Shown: positions 7,601 through 18,732, numbered from the stretch's first letter. The stretch: 64,000 nt of DNA from Polaribacter sp. Hel_I_88 (GCF_000687935.1 NZ_JHZZ01000001.1:2862001-2926000); one strand, 5' to 3'. A program made the numbers and translations. Notes: generated from the sequence alone by a model not told the origin.

Positions 7601-10162
7601 TTAAGAATTACTTTCTGTTCTAGTTTCTTTCTTTTTTTCTCCTTTAACAATGTTAATTGTAAGCTCATTCTTCTCTTCATCTAAATCCATTGCAATTACA
7701 TCTCCTTCTGTTAAGTTAGCATTTACAATTTCTTCAGCTAAAGCATCTTCAATATATTTTTGAATGGCTCTTTTTAATGGTCTTGCACCATATTTTTTAT
7801 CGAAACCTTTATCAGCAATATAATCTTTTGCTTTTTCGCTTAAATTTAAAGTGTATCCTAAATCTAAAATTCTGTTTAAAAGTTTGTCTAATTCAATATC
7901 AATAATAGAATGGATATCTTCTCTTTCTAGAGCATTAAAGACAATTACATCATCAATTCTGTTTAAGAATTCTGGCGCAAAAGATTTCTTTAAAGCACCT
8001 TCAATAATTCCTTTAGCATATTCATCTGCTTGTGCAGCTTTCGAGGAAGTACCAAAACCAACTCCACCACCAAAATCTTTTAATTGACGAGCACCAATGT
8101 TAGATGTCATGATGATAATGGTATTTCTAAAATCGATTTTACGTCCTAAACTATCAGTAATATGTCCATCATCTAAGATTTGTAATAACATATTAAACAC
8201 ATCTGGATGCGCTTTTTCAATTTCATCTAACAAAATAACAGAGTATGGTTTTCTACGAACTTTTTCCGTTAATTGTCCTCCTTCTTCATACCCAACATAT
8301 CCTGGAGGTGCACCAATTAAACGTGAAATAGCGAACTTTTCCATGTACTCACTCATGTCAATTCTAATTAAAGAATCGTCAGAATCAAATAATTCACGTG
8401 CTAAAACTTTTGCTAATTGCGTTTTACCTACACCTGTTTGTCCTAAGAAAATAAAAGAACCAATTGGTTTGTTTGGGTCTTTTAGCCCAACTCTATTTCT
8501 TTGAATTGCTTTTACAACCTTGGTAACAGCTTCATTTTGCCCAATTACTTTGCCTTTAATCATGGCAGGTAATTCGTGCAATCTATGGCTTTCTGCTTCT
8601 GCAACTCTGTTAACAGGAATTCCTGTCATCATAGAAACTACTTCTGCAACATTATCTTCGGTAACAATTTCTCTATTTAATTTAGAGTCATCTTCCCATT
8701 GTTTTTGAGCAGAATTTAAAGCAGCCTCCATGTTCTTTTCATCATCTCTTAATTTGGCAGCTTCCTCATATTTCTGTCCATTAACCGCTTTTGTTTTTAA
8801 ATCACGTATTCTTTCTAATTGAGATTCTAATTCTAAAACTTGTTTAGGAACAATAATATTGGTGATATGAATGCGAGAGCCAGCTTCATCTAAAGCATCA
8901 ATAGCTTTGTCTGGTAAATAACGATCAGTCATATATCTGTTCGTTAATTTTACACACGCCTCAATAGCATCATCTGTATAATTTACATGGTGATGTTCCT
9001 CGTATTTATTTTTAATGTTTTGTAAAATCTGAATGGTTTCTTCAACAGAAGTTGGTTCTACAATTACCTTCTGAAAACGACGTTCTAAAGCGCCATCTTT
9101 TTCGATATTCGTTCTAAACTCATCTAAAGTTGTAGCGCCAATACATTGAATTTCACCTCTTGCTAAAGCAGGTTTTAACATGTTAGAAGCATCTAAAGAA
9201 CCAGTTGCACCTCCAGCACCAACAATGGTGTGAATTTCATCAATAAAAAGAATAATATCATCATTCTTTTCAAGTTCGTTCATTAGGGCTTTCATGCGTT
9301 CTTCAAACTGACCTCTATATTTTGTGCCAGCAACCAAACTCGCTAAATCTAAAGAAACAATACGTTTATCAAACAAGATTCTAGATACTTTTCTATCTAC
9401 AATACGTAAAGCTAAACCTTCTGCAATGGCAGATTTACCAACACCAGGTTCTCCAATTAACATTGGATTGTTCTTTTTTCTTCGACTTAATATCTGCGAA
9501 ACACGCTCAATTTCTTTTTGACGTCCTACAACAGGATCTAGTTTTCCGTTTTCTGCTAAATTTGTTAAATCACGCCCAAAATTATCTAAAACAGGTGTTT
9601 TCGATTTTTTTACAGATTTTCCCTTTTGTTGTTCAAAAGGATTCGACTTTTCTGAAGGATAACTGTCATCAGATGGTGTTTCTGCAATTGGGTTTGTTGG
9701 CAAAATAGCATCTACATCATCTACATGTAATTCTTTGTATAAAGCTTTTGCTTCATCATAATTTACATGGTATTTCTGAATCAACTTTGTAGTTGGGTCA
9801 TTTTCATTTCTTAATATACACAATAATAAATGTGCAGTATCAATAGAATCACTTTGATATAATTTAGCTTCTAAAAAAGTAGTTTTCAAGGCTTTTTCAG
9901 CTTGTCTTGTTAAGCGTAAACTAGGTTTATCTGTGTTTTCTATAAATGTTGGGTTGGATGGGTTTAGTTGCTCTAATTTTTTACGCAATAAAATTAAATC
10001 AACATCAAAAGCTGTTAATATCTCAATTGCTTTTCCATCTCCTTTTCTTATTAATCCTAATAAAAGATGTTCTGTTCCAATAAATTCGTGTCCTAATCTT
10101 AAGGCTTCTTCTTTACTAAAGGTGATTACGTCTCTTACTTTTGGTGAAAAATTATCGTCCAT
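7601..10162 (-). CDS. clpC: ATP-dependent Clp protease ATP-binding subunit ClpC
   Basis: AAA+ unfoldase that feeds ClpP or refolds protein. The 853-residue protein has the full ClpC layout: two Clp_N repeats (~1-150, starting MDDNFSPKVRDVITFSKEEA), AAA1 with Walker A GEPGVGKSAIAEG near 237-249 and Walker B IILFIDEIHT, a UVR-type middle helix (KYEEAAKLRDDEKNMEAAL near 470) that separates ClpC from ClpB, AAA2 with GQTGVGKTQLAK near 575, and the D2-small domain ending in an acidic tail. It is divergent from gyrA, with 263 bases between the starts. Nothing looks damaged. Confidence 0.97.
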   Translation of the reverse strand: MDDNFSPKVRDVITFSKEEALRLGHEFIGTEHLLLGLIRKGDGKAIEILTAFDVDLILLRKKLEQLNPSNPTFIENTDKPSLRLTRQAEKALKTTFLEAKLYQSDSIDTAHLLLCILRNENDPTTKLIQKYHVNYDEAKALYKELHVDDVDAILPTNPIAETPSDDSYPSEKSNPFEQQKGKSVKKSKTPVLDNFGRDLTNLAENGKLDPVVGRQKEIERVSQILSRRKKNNPMLIGEPGVGKSAIAEGLALRIVDRKVSRILFDKRIVSLDLASLVAGTKYRGQFEERMKALMNELEKNDDIILFIDEIHTIVGAGGATGSLDASNMLKPALARGEIQCIGATTLDEFRTNIEKDGALERRFQKVIVEPTSVEETIQILQNIKNKYEEHHHVNYTDDAIEACVKLTNRYMTDRYLPDKAIDALDEAGSRIHITNIIVPKQVLELESQLERIRDLKTKAVNGQKYEEAAKLRDDEKNMEAALNSAQKQWEDDSKLNREIVTEDNVAEVVSMMTGIPVNRVAEAESHRLHELPAMIKGKVIGQNEAVTKVVKAIQRNRVGLKDPNKPIGSFIFLGQTGVGKTQLAKVLARELFDSDDSLIRIDMSEYMEKFAISRLIGAPPGYVGYEEGGQLTEKVRRKPYSVILLDEIEKAHPDVFNMLLQILDDGHITDSLGRKIDFRNTIIIMTSNIGARQLKDFGGGVGFGTSSKAAQADEYAKGIIEGALKKSFAPEFLNRIDDVIVFNALEREDIHSIIDIELDKLLNRILDLGYTLNLSEKAKDYIADKGFDKKYGARPLKRAIQKYIEDALAEEIVNANLTEGDVIAMDLDEEKNELTINIVKGEKKKETRTESNS

Positions 10163-10425
10163 ATTTCTTTTTGTCTTGAGGTGTATGTAGTCTCTTTCTT
10201 TTTTACATAATTACAAAAAAGATGCCAATATAAAAAACTGACAAACTGACTAATAATTAAAGATATAAAACTATTACAAATGAAACAAATAAAAGACTGT
10301 TAAAAATTATCAAAAAATGTTGATAACTATGATGTTTTACAGTAGATAAAACCTTTGTAAATACTGTTAGAAATAGTATCTTGCCTTGTTTTAAAAATTT
10401 GGATAAATACTAATAAGAATTATAT

Positions 10426-12984
10426 ATGTCAGAAGGGGAAAAATTAATTCCAATTAATATTGAAGAGCAGATGAAATCTGCATACATTGATTATTCAATG
10501 TCAGTAATAGTTTCAAGAGCATTACCAGATGTTAGAGATGGTTTAAAACCAGTTCACAGAAGAGTTTTGTATGGTATGCACGAGTTAGGAATTAAAGCAA
10601 CAGGGTCTTATAAGAAATCTGCAAGAATTGTTGGAGAAGTTTTAGGAAAGTATCATCCTCATGGAGATACTTCTGTGTACGATTCTATGGTGCGTATGGC
10701 ACAAAGCTGGAGTGTGCGTTACATGATGGTTGATGGTCAAGGAAACTTTGGTTCTGTAGATGGAGATTCGCCAGCAGCAATGCGTTATACAGAGGTTAGA
10801 ATGCAAAAAATATCAGAAGATATGTTAGCTGATATTGAAAAAGATACTGTAGATCATCGTTTAAATTTTGATGATACTTTACAAGAGCCTACTGTTTTAC
10901 CAACTAAAATTCCTAATTTATTGGTCAATGGAGCATCTGGTATTGCTGTGGGTATGGCTACAAATATGGCACCTCACAATTTAACAGAAGTTATTAACGG
11001 AACTGTTGCTTATATTGATAATAACGAAATAGAGATTGATGAATTAATGCAGCATATAACTGCCCCAGATTTTCCAACTGGTGGTATTATTTATGGTTAT
11101 GATGGTGTTCGAGAAGCTTTTCATACAGGTCGTGGACGTATTGTAATGCGCGCAAAAGCTATTATTGAAGAGGTAAAAGGACGTGAGTGCATTATTGTTA
11201 CAGAAATCCCATACCAAGTAAATAAAGCAGACATGATTAAGAAAACTGCTGACTTGGTTAATGAAAAAAAACTATCTGGTATTGCTAATATTCGTGACGA
11301 GTCTGATAGAAATGGAATGCGAATTGTGTATATTTTAAAAAGAGATGCAATTCCTAACATCGTATTAAATAAATTATTTAAATATACGCAGTTACAAACT
11401 TCTTTTAGTGTAAATAATATTGCTTTAGTAAAAGGAAGACCAGAGCAATTAAACTTAAAACAATTAATACATTATTTTGTTGAACATAGACATGAGGTTA
11501 TTGTTCGTAGAACAGAATTTTTATTAAAGAAAGCAGAAGCAAGAGCACATATTTTAGAGGGGTTGATTATTGCTTCTGATAACATTGATGAAGTTATAAA
11601 AATAATTAGAGCTTCTGGCAATGCAGATGAAGCTAGAGAAAGCTTAATTGAGCGTTTTGAGTTAACTGAAATTCAAGCAAAAGCAATTGTAGAAATGCGT
11701 TTGCGTCAATTAACAGGTTTAGAGCAAGATAAATTACGTGCTGAGTTTGATGAAATTATGTTAACGATTGCAGATTTGAAAGACATTTTAGCAAATGAAC
11801 CAAGACGTTATGACATTATTAAAGAAGAATTATTACAAATCAAAGACAAGTATGGTGATGAGCGTAGATCTATTATAGAATATGCTGGTGGTGATATGCG
11901 TATTGAAGATATGATTCCTGATACGAAAGTTGTAGTAACAATCTCTAATGCAGGGTATTTAAAGCGTACAAATCTAGATGAATATAAAGTTCAAAATAGA
12001 GGAGGAAGAGGTCAAAAAGGAGCAACTACAAGAAATGAAGATTTCTTAGAACATTTATTTGTAGGTACCAATCATCAATATATGATGTTCTTTACGCAAA
12101 AAGGAAAAGTATTCTGGATGCGTGTGTATGAAATTCCTGAAGGTGGTAAAAACACTAAAGGTAGAGCAATGCAGAATTTAATAAATATAGAACCAGACGA
12201 TTCTGTAAAAGCATTTTTAGTAACAGAAGATTTAAAAGACGAAGATTACATCAACAGTCATTATGTAATTATGGCTACTAAAAAGGGTCAAGTTAAAAAG
12301 ACTTCCTTAGAGCAATATTCACGTCCAAGAACCAATGGTATTAATGCCATTACTATTAAAGAAGGTGATGAGTTATTATCAGCAAAATTAACAACAGGAG
12401 ATAGTCAAGTAATGTTGGCATTAGCCTCTGGTAAATCAATTCGTTTTGAAGAAGCAAAAACTCGACCAATGGGAAGAACAGCTTCAGGAGTTCGTGGAAT
12501 AACTTTACAGCACGAAAATGATGAAGTTATTGGCTTAGTTGCTGTAAACGATATGGAAAGCAATATTTTAGTTGTTTCTGAAAAAGGCTATGGAAAACGT
12601 TCTAAATTAGAAGACTACAGGATTACCAATAGAGGAGGTAAAGGTGTTAAAACCCTTAATATTTCTGAAAAAACTGGTAATTTAGTAGCTATTAAGAATG
12701 TAGATGATTCTAACGATTTAATGATTATCAATAAATCTGGCTTAACCATTAGAATGGCTGTGGAAGATTTACGTGTTATGGGACGTGCAACGCAAGGTGT
12801 TCGTTTAATTAAAATTAAAGAAGATGATAGTATTGCTGCAGTGGCTAAAGTGATGCATGAAGAAGAGGAAGAAGAATCAGACGATATAAACTCTGAAGGT
12901 TTAGAGGCTACAGATTCAAATTCTGATGAGCAAAAAGAAAATGGCACGGATATTGAAAATGATACAGAAGAAAACCAAGAATAA
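10426..12984 (+). CDS. gyrA: DNA gyrase subunit A
   Basis: Breakage-reunion subunit of DNA gyrase. The 852-residue protein begins [20 protein letters not shown] and carries [20 protein letters not shown], the quinolone-resistance region [17 protein letters not shown] and the active-site tyrosine in [10 protein letters not shown] (~residue 122). The C-terminal beta-pinwheel includes the gyrase box [14 protein letters not shown] motif ([14 protein letters not shown]) and further GGKG blades, then an acidic Glu/Asp tail. At the E. coli Ser83 position there is Thr, which I recall as the wild-type residue in some flavobacteria, so it is not evidence of acquired resistance; Asp87 is intact. A TPR gene follows 24 bases later in the same transcript. 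Confidence 0.98.
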   Translation: MSEGEKLIPINIEEQMKSAYIDYSMSVIVSRALPDVRDGLKPVHRRVLYGMHELGIKATGSYKKSARIVGEVLGKYHPHGDTSVYDSMVRMAQSWSVRYMMVDGQGNFGSVDGDSPAAMRYTEVRMQKISEDMLADIEKDTVDHRLNFDDTLQEPTVLPTKIPNLLVNGASGIAVGMATNMAPHNLTEVINGTVAYIDNNEIEIDELMQHITAPDFPTGGIIYGYDGVREAFHTGRGRIVMRAKAIIEEVKGRECIIVTEIPYQVNKADMIKKTADLVNEKKLSGIANIRDESDRNGMRIVYILKRDAIPNIVLNKLFKYTQLQTSFSVNNIALVKGRPEQLNLKQLIHYFVEHRHEVIVRRTEFLLKKAEARAHILEGLIIASDNIDEVIKIIRASGNADEARESLIERFELTEIQAKAIVEMRLRQLTGLEQDKLRAEFDEIMLTIADLKDILANEPRRYDIIKEELLQIKDKYGDERRSIIEYAGGDMRIEDMIPDTKVVVTISNAGYLKRTNLDEYKVQNRGGRGQKGATTRNEDFLEHLFVGTNHQYMMFFTQKGKVFWMRVYEIPEGGKNTKGRAMQNLINIEPDDSVKAFLVTEDLKDEDYINSHYVIMATKKGQVKKTSLEQYSRPRTNGINAITIKEGDELLSAKLTTGDSQVMLALASGKSIRFEEAKTRPMGRTASGVRGITLQHENDEVIGLVAVNDMESNILVVSEKGYGKRSKLEDYRITNRGGKGVKTLNISEKTGNLVAIKNVDDSNDLMIINKSGLTIRMAVEDLRVMGRATQGVRLIKIKEDDSIAAVAKVMHEEEEEESDDINSEGLEATDSNSDEQKENGTDIENDTEENQE

Positions 12985-13008
12985 ATTATAAATTAAACAC
13001 AGATTAAG

Positions 13009-14253
13009 ATGAAAAAACAGATTATAGCAATTTCATTAGGATTGATGTCAATTGGAATGTTTGCGCAAAAAAAGGAATTAAGAACTATTGATAAAGCTAT
13101 CAATAAAGAGGACTTTAAAACTGCAAAAGAAGGAATTGCAGCTTTAGAAAGTAATGAAAGCGCCATAGAAGAAAAATATGAAGCTTGGTATTATTATTTA
13201 AAAGGTTCTGCTTATGGAAAATCGAATGTAGAAAAAGCTGTTGAAGCTTACGATAAATTGTTTGAAATAGAAAAAGAAAGTGGAAAATCGAAATATACGG
13301 ATGAAGCAAAACCAAAATTAAATGAATTAATTCAGTTTGTTTCAAATAAAGCTGTTAATGCTTATAATAATGACAAAGATTATGCTGCTGCAACAAAAAA
13401 TTTCTATTTAACATTTAAGTTAAGCCCAAGAGATACTTCTTTTTTATACAATGCAGCTGTTAGTGCTTCATTAGCTAAAGATTACGAAGTTTCCTTAGAT
13501 TATTACAAACAACTTCAAGATTTAGGATATTCTGGAATTACGACACAATATTATGCTGTAAATAAAGAAACCGGAGTTAAAGAAAACTTAGGGAGTAAAA
13601 GCCAAAGAGATTTAATGGTGAAGACAGGACAATATATGAATCCAATGAATGAAAATTCTGACTCTAAAAAAGGTGATATTATAAAGAATATTAGCTTTAT
13701 TTTAATCGCACAAGGAAAAACGGATGAAGCAATTGTTGCCATTAAAGAAGCTAGAAAGAATGAGCCTAAAGATTTAAATCTTTTATTAAACGAAGCTCAA
13801 TTATACATTAAGCTAGAAAAGATGGACAAGTTTCAAGAGCTAATGGAAGAAGCTGTGCAATTAGATCCTAAAAACCCTACTTTATTTTTTAATTTAGGTG
13901 TTGTAAATCAAAATCAAGGAAAAACTGAAGAAGCTATTGACTATTATAAAAAAGCTATTGAGTTAGATCCTGAATATGCAGATGCTTATATGAATTTGTC
14001 TGTTTCAATTTTAGCTGGAGAACAAGCGATTGTAGAGGAAATGAATAAAAATTTATCAAACTTTAAAAAGTATGATGAATTAGAGAAAAAACAAAAAGCA
14101 TTGTATAATAAAGCACTTCCTTATTTAGAAAAAGCAGATGAACTAAGTAGAACAGAAGATACAGTAAAATCTCTTTTAAATATTTACGACCTAACAGGAA
14201 ATAAAAAAGCAGAGACTTTAAGACCTATCTATAAGAAAATGAGAGGCATGTAA
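13009..14253 (+). CDS. exported tetratricopeptide-repeat protein
   Basis: A 414-residue protein with a signal peptide (MKKQIIAISLGLMSIGMFAQ, cleavage after FAQ). Several TPR-like helical pairs cover 30-130 and a clearer set lies at ~225-330, including NPTLFFNLGVVNQNQGKTEEAIDYYKKAIELDPEYADAYMN split over two repeats. TPRs mediate protein-protein contacts; no enzyme motif is seen. It is co-directional with gyrA at 24 bases, a pairing I recall from other flavobacteria. Likely periplasmic. The partner is unknown. Confidence 0.85.
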   Translation: MKKQIIAISLGLMSIGMFAQKKELRTIDKAINKEDFKTAKEGIAALESNESAIEEKYEAWYYYLKGSAYGKSNVEKAVEAYDKLFEIEKESGKSKYTDEAKPKLNELIQFVSNKAVNAYNNDKDYAAATKNFYLTFKLSPRDTSFLYNAAVSASLAKDYEVSLDYYKQLQDLGYSGITTQYYAVNKETGVKENLGSKSQRDLMVKTGQYMNPMNENSDSKKGDIIKNISFILIAQGKTDEAIVAIKEARKNEPKDLNLLLNEAQLYIKLEKMDKFQELMEEAVQLDPKNPTLFFNLGVVNQNQGKTEEAIDYYKKAIELDPEYADAYMNLSVSILAGEQAIVEEMNKNLSNFKKYDELEKKQKALYNKALPYLEKADELSRTEDTVKSLLNIYDLTGNKKAETLRPIYKKMRGM

Positions 14254-14273
14254 GCTGTAACATTCTTAAAAGT

Positions 14274-14308
14274 AAAAAACCGAAATCGTAAGATTTCGGT
14301 TTTTTTTA
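14274..14308. terminator. bidirectional intrinsic terminator
   Basis: AAAAAACCGAAATC-gtaa-GATTTCGGTTTTTTTT, between the convergent TPR and NlpC/P60 genes. Confidence 0.9.
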
Positions 14309-15076
14309 TATAATCTTTTTAATGACTCTTAATTTATGGGTATGCGTTTGCAAATCTTGGTTAAAAATACCACTATGATCTAAAGTATCAATCCTTACTT
14401 TACCATGTGCATGAATGATATGGTAATCTTTTAAAATGATACCAACATGTATGATTTCTCCTTCTTCATTATCAAAAAAAGCTAAATCTCCAGGTTCGCT
14501 TTCTTCAATAAAACTTAAAACTTCTCCTTGTTTTGCTTGTTGTTTTGCATCTCTAAATAATTTATAACCACAAATTTTATAAACCATTTGCGTAAAACCA
14601 GAGCAATCAATTCCGAACGGAGTTTTCCCTCCCCATAAAAAGGGGGCGTTTAAAAAAGTAAAAGCATTTTGAATAATATCATTTTTCGTCATTTTATCCG
14701 AAAATACTTTTCCTTGATATTGGAATGTTTTTGAATTGATAAAAAACTTTTGTGCATCAAAAAAAGGCAGTCTTGCACCTATTGCAATTGTAGCTAGTTC
14801 ATTTGTAGAATTTGTAATAAAATCGATAAACTCTCCAGTATAAATGGCAGTTTCTAACGATAGTTTTTCATAGAAATCTTTAGAAATTTCTACGAATTGT
14901 TTGTTATCAATAAAGCCTTCATAGCCATCAAAAGAGATTTTAATTTTACTCCAATATTTTGTTTTTTCAAGCACAACAAAATCATCCCCAAACAACAGTT
15001 GACTAATCATTTCTGATGTGTGGGTTGGTTCTGCTCTTAAAGGAACAATACTAAGATTGCAAATACCGTAAGTCAT
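14306..15076 (-). CDS. C40 (NlpC/P60) cell-wall peptidase with SH3-like domain
   Basis: Predicted gamma-D-glutamyl-diamino acid endopeptidase acting on peptidoglycan peptides. The N-terminal ~60 residues form a bacterial SH3-like domain (VPLRAEPTHTSEMISQLLFG..W) and a second SH3-like part follows. The catalytic domain ~135-256 has C158 in FGIDCSGFTQ, H210 in EIIHVGIIL and a third polar residue at H222 or H224 in IIHAHG. No signal peptide is evident, so it may act on imported muropeptides or be released another way. The start MTYGICNLSIVPLR fits the compact family form. It lies 33 bases after the thiolase gene on the same strand. Confidence 0.88.
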   Translation of the reverse strand: MTYGICNLSIVPLRAEPTHTSEMISQLLFGDDFVVLEKTKYWSKIKISFDGYEGFIDNKQFVEISKDFYEKLSLETAIYTGEFIDFITNSTNELATIAIGARLPFFDAQKFFINSKTFQYQGKVFSDKMTKNDIIQNAFTFLNAPFLWGGKTPFGIDCSGFTQMVYKICGYKLFRDAKQQAKQGEVLSFIEESEPGDLAFFDNEEGEIIHVGIILKDYHIIHAHGKVRIDTLDHSGIFNQDLQTHTHKLRVIKKII

Positions 15077-15108
15077 TAATGAACTTAAATTTAATGAAGA
15101 AAAGTTAA

Positions 15109-16284
15109 TTATAACTTTTCGATAATTAAGGCACTGGCACCTCCACCACCATTACAAATAGCAGCAGCTCCAATTTTTGCATTATTTTGTTTTAAGATAG
15201 ATGTTAATGCAATAACAATTCTAGCTCCAGAAACACCTAAAGGATGTCCTAAAGAAACTGCACCACCATTTACATTTGTATTTTTATCAGTAATATTTAA
15301 AAGCTTCATGTTTGCCAAACCAACTATAGAAAAAGCTTCGTTTAATTCAAAATAATCTACGTCATCAATAGATATATTTGCTTTTGCCAATGCTTTTGGT
15401 AACGCTTTTGCAGGTGCAGTTGTAAACCATTTTGGTTCGTGAGCAGCATCTGCATAACTTACTATTTTTGCAAGTGGTGTGATGTTTAATTCCTTTGCTT
15501 TATCAGCAGACATTAAAACCAAGGCTGCTCCACCATCATTTATAGTTGATGCGTTAGCAGCAGTTACTGTTCCGTCTTTTGTAAAAGCAGCTCTTAATGC
15601 AGGAATTTTATCCATTTTTACATTCTTAAACTCTTCGTCTTCAGCAAAAATAATGTCTTCTCCACGTCTTTGTGGAATTGAAACAGGTACAATTTCATCA
15701 GCAAATTTACCTTCGCTCCAAGCTTTTGTAGAACGCTCATAAGATTGTATAGCAAAAGCATCTTGCTCTTCTCTTGAAAAACCATATTCAGTAGCACATT
15801 CATCTGCACAAACACCCATGGCAACCTTACCATAAGCATCAACCAAACCATCTTTTTGCATGCCATCTTCCATAGTAATTGGTCCAAATTTCGATCCAGT
15901 TCTTGCCTGTTGATAATGAGGAATTAAACTCATATTTTCCATACCACCAGCAACAACAATATCAGCATCACCCAAAGCAATAGTTTGAGCAGCTAACATA
16001 ATCGATTTCATACCTGAAGCACACACTTTATTTACAGTAGTACAAGGAACCGTATCTGGAATACCAGCATGAATAGCAGCTTGTCTTGCAGGTGCTTGCC
16101 CTAAACCAGCCGAAACTACATTCCCCATAAAAACTTCTTGTACTAAACTTGGATCTAAATTTATTTTATTTAATGCACCTTTTATAGCAGTTGCTCCTAA
16201 AATTGTTGCAGGTATTGTTGATAAACTTCCCATAAAACTTCCAATAGGGGTTCTTGCTACAGATACTATTACTACATCTTTCAT
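15109..16284 (-). CDS. acetyl-CoA C-acyltransferase (thiolase)
   Basis: Thiolase catalysing reversible thiolytic cleavage of 3-ketoacyl-CoA or condensation of acetyl-CoA. The 391-residue length is standard. Catalytic residues are all visible: nucleophile C88 in NKVCASGMKS, H347 in LGHPLGVSG and C377 in AICNGGGGAS. GGMENMS near 115 is the usual loop. The short-chain acetyl-CoA acetyltransferase role is likely but a beta-oxidation role cannot be excluded, as no partner gene is adjacent. It is divergent from the HD phosphohydrolase gene. Confidence 0.93.
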   Translation of the reverse strand: MKDVVIVSVARTPIGSFMGSLSTIPATILGATAIKGALNKINLDPSLVQEVFMGNVVSAGLGQAPARQAAIHAGIPDTVPCTTVNKVCASGMKSIMLAAQTIALGDADIVVAGGMENMSLIPHYQQARTGSKFGPITMEDGMQKDGLVDAYGKVAMGVCADECATEYGFSREEQDAFAIQSYERSTKAWSEGKFADEIVPVSIPQRRGEDIIFAEDEEFKNVKMDKIPALRAAFTKDGTVTAANASTINDGGAALVLMSADKAKELNITPLAKIVSYADAAHEPKWFTTAPAKALPKALAKANISIDDVDYFELNEAFSIVGLANMKLLNITDKNTNVNGGAVSLGHPLGVSGARIVIALTSILKQNNAKIGAAAICNGGGGASALIIEKL

Positions 16285-16385
16285 ACACTATAATTTATAT
16301 GTTTTCTTTGTTTTAATTCAGCTGCTAAATTAACCATTTTAAATCAAAAAGAAATCTTAAATACAGGTGTAATTTTTTGCGTTCG

Positions 16386-16393
16386 TATATTTG
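16386..16393 (+). promoter_or_regulatory. Bacteroidota -7 box for the HD phosphohydrolase gene
   Basis: TATATTTG matches TAnnTTTG, 31 bases before the ATG at 16424. No well-placed -33 TTG is obvious. Confidence 0.5.
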
Positions 16394-16423
16394 CAGTAAG
16401 TTTGTGTAAATAACAAAATTTTT

Positions 16424-18487
16424 ATGAGCGAATTTGTAAATAAAATTTATAGAAACAATACAATTATCTATAAGGTAATTTTGTTTTTAATTACTACAGT
16501 TGCTATAGTGTATTTATTTCCAAAAGGAGGGCAGTTTAAATATGATTTTAACAATGGCCAGCTTTGGAAATACGATAACTTGTATGCCACTTTCGATTTT
16601 GCAATTCAAAAGACAGATGAAGAAATTGCCTCCGAAAAGCAAGAAATAAAAGCGAATTCTAAACTCTATTTTAACTATAAAACAGATGTTGTATCAAAAG
16701 TAAATGAAACTTTTAAAAACAGAATAGGGATATTAAAAGTAGAGGATTCTTTATCGATAAGTGAAATAAATCGTCTTGAAAAAATTGGTGAAAGTATTAT
16801 TAATAAAATATACAATTCAGGTTTTTTAGAAGTAGCCAGTGAAAATGTAGTTTCGGAAAACAATCAAATTGTTGCTTTAAAGAAAGATAATCAAGTTGAG
16901 GATATTTCCTTTAAAAACTTATTGACTTCTAAAGATGTCTTAAAAATAATTAAAATTAATTTAGGAAAAGAACCTTATAGTTATGGACAAAAATCGCTCT
17001 TAAATATATTAGCAGGTATCGTAAAACCAAACATTTCGTTCGATGAAATTTATACCGATAAAGTTATTGAAAACGAAATTAGTAAAATATCCTATACAAA
17101 AGGTAAAGTAACAGAAGGCGAATTAATAATTTTAAAAGGGGGTATTGTAGAGGGTAAAAAACTCGCTATCTTAAATTCTTTAAAAAGTGAATCTGCCTCA
17201 AAAGTTTGGACAGATTCTAATTATAATTGGATTGTTTTCGGGTACACAATTTTAGTGTCTTTAGCATTGCTGATGTTATTATTGTTTCTACATAAATACA
17301 GAATCGAAATTTTTGAAAACAACAATAAAGTAACCTTTATATTTTTTAATGTGTTTGCAATCATATTTATTCAAACATTGGTTATTAAATATAATGCTGA
17401 TTATTTGTATGTAGTCCCTTTAAGTATCTTACCTATTATAATCAAAGCTTTTTTTGATGCAAGGTTGGGGTTGTTTACCCATGTTTTAACGGTACTGTTG
17501 TTAGGATATATTGTTCCTAATAGTTTCGAATTTATTTACCTACATATTATTGCAGGAATTGTTACCATACTTACAGTTTCTGAATTGTACAAAAGAGCAA
17601 ATTTATTTATATCTGTTGCACAGATTACAGGTATTTATATGATTACTTATTTTGCTTTCTCAATTATAAAAGAAGGCAATGCATCACAAGTAAATTGGGA
17701 TTATTTTATTTTATTTGCCATGAATGGTTTGTTATCCTTCTTGTCAATTATTTTAATTTATATGTATGAAAAAGTTTTTGGGCTGGTTTCTGATGTTACC
17801 TTACTTGAGTTATCGAATACAAATACAAAACTGTTAAGAGAGTTAAATGAAAAAGCGCCAGGAACCTTTCAACATTCTATGCAAGTTGCCAATTTAGCAG
17901 AAGCTGCTGCCAATGAAATAGGAGCCAATTCTATGTTGGTAAGAACAGGTGCATTGTATCATGACATTGGTAAAATGCTAAACCCTATGTATTTTATAGA
18001 AAATCAATCTACAGGTGTAAACCCTCATAATGATTTATCGCCAAGAGACAGTACTAAAATTATAACAGATCATGTTATAAAAGGTGTAGAGTTGGCCAAG
18101 AAATACAATTTACCAGATAGGATTATAGATTTTATTAGGACACATCATGGAACAAGTTCTACCTATTATTTTTATAAAAAAGAGCAAGAGTTAAACCCAG
18201 ATACAAAAGTTGATATTAAAAACTTTCAATACAAAGGCCCAATTCCTTTCTCTAAAGAAACCGCTATTTTAATGATGTGTGATACTGCAGAAGCTGCTTC
18301 AAAAAGTATAAAAAACCCTACAGCGCAGTCTATCAGTAATTTAATTGATAAAATTATTGATAAACAAATGGCAGATAATCAGTTTTTAAATTCCGATATT
18401 ACTTTTAGAGAAATCAAAGTGATTAAAAAAGTTATCAAGAAAAAATTGATGAATATTTATCATTTACGCGTAGAATATCCTGAATAA
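16424..18487 (+). CDS. 7TM-HD phosphohydrolase, PgpH-like cyclic-di-AMP phosphodiesterase
   Basis: A 687-residue membrane protein of the 7TMR-HD family, whose characterised member PgpH hydrolyses c-di-AMP. Order: one N-terminal membrane helix (~17-33), an extracytoplasmic domain to ~265, a block of membrane helices ~270-465, and a cytoplasmic HD domain from ~480. Metal-site motifs are FQHSMQVANLAEAA, LYHDIGKM (HD pair ~513-514), the DHVIKGVELA histidine and RTHHGT. The C-terminal MCDTAEAASKS with its aspartate completes the site. It stands alone, followed by the tRNA cluster. Substrate assignment is by family only. Confidence 0.88.
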   Translation: MSEFVNKIYRNNTIIYKVILFLITTVAIVYLFPKGGQFKYDFNNGQLWKYDNLYATFDFAIQKTDEEIASEKQEIKANSKLYFNYKTDVVSKVNETFKNRIGILKVEDSLSISEINRLEKIGESIINKIYNSGFLEVASENVVSENNQIVALKKDNQVEDISFKNLLTSKDVLKIIKINLGKEPYSYGQKSLLNILAGIVKPNISFDEIYTDKVIENEISKISYTKGKVTEGELIILKGGIVEGKKLAILNSLKSESASKVWTDSNYNWIVFGYTILVSLALLMLLLFLHKYRIEIFENNNKVTFIFFNVFAIIFIQTLVIKYNADYLYVVPLSILPIIIKAFFDARLGLFTHVLTVLLLGYIVPNSFEFIYLHIIAGIVTILTVSELYKRANLFISVAQITGIYMITYFAFSIIKEGNASQVNWDYFILFAMNGLLSFLSIILIYMYEKVFGLVSDVTLLELSNTNTKLLRELNEKAPGTFQHSMQVANLAEAAANEIGANSMLVRTGALYHDIGKMLNPMYFIENQSTGVNPHNDLSPRDSTKIITDHVIKGVELAKKYNLPDRIIDFIRTHHGTSSTYYFYKKEQELNPDTKVDIKNFQYKGPIPFSKETAILMMCDTAEAASKSIKNPTAQSISNLIDKIIDKQMADNQFLNSDITFREIKVIKKVIKKKLMNIYHLRVEYPE

Positions 18488-18516
18488 AAAAAATATAGAA
18501 AAAAGTTAAAAACCTC

Positions 18517-18547
18517 TTGGTAAATTGTAATTCTAATATTACATTTG
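18517..18547 (+). promoter_or_regulatory. promoter of the tRNA cluster
   Basis: TTG at 18517-18519 and TACATTTG at 18540-18547 with 20 bases between them match the Bacteroidota -33/-7 pattern. The first tRNA starts 41 bases downstream. Confidence 0.7.
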
Positions 18548-18588
18548 CACTCGCATTTTTAAACAAATGCAAATAAGTTCAAAAAGTA

Positions 18589-18672
18589 GGAGAGGTGCCA
18601 GAGTGGTAATGGAGCAGATTGCTAATCTGTCGACGGGTAACTGTCGCCAGGGTTCGAGTCCCTGTCTCTCCG
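18589..18672 (+). tRNA. tRNA-Ser (GCT)
   Basis: Acceptor stem GGAGAGG pairs with TCTCTCC (one G-U), discriminator G. The long variable arm typical of class II tRNA-Ser follows the anticodon stem, and GGTTCGAGTCC is the T arm. Anticodon GCT sits in the loop TTGCTAA and reads AGC/AGT. The CCA end is not encoded. Confidence 0.95.
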
Positions 18673-18732
18673 CAAAGATTAAAATAGCAAAGAATATAAG
18701 TTTATATTTAGCAATAAATAATAATTTATTTT

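Noticed and set aside
10660..10700. Quinolone-resistance mutation in gyrA
   Set aside because: Thr at the Ser83 position is, from memory, the wild-type residue in some flavobacteria, and Asp87 is unchanged.
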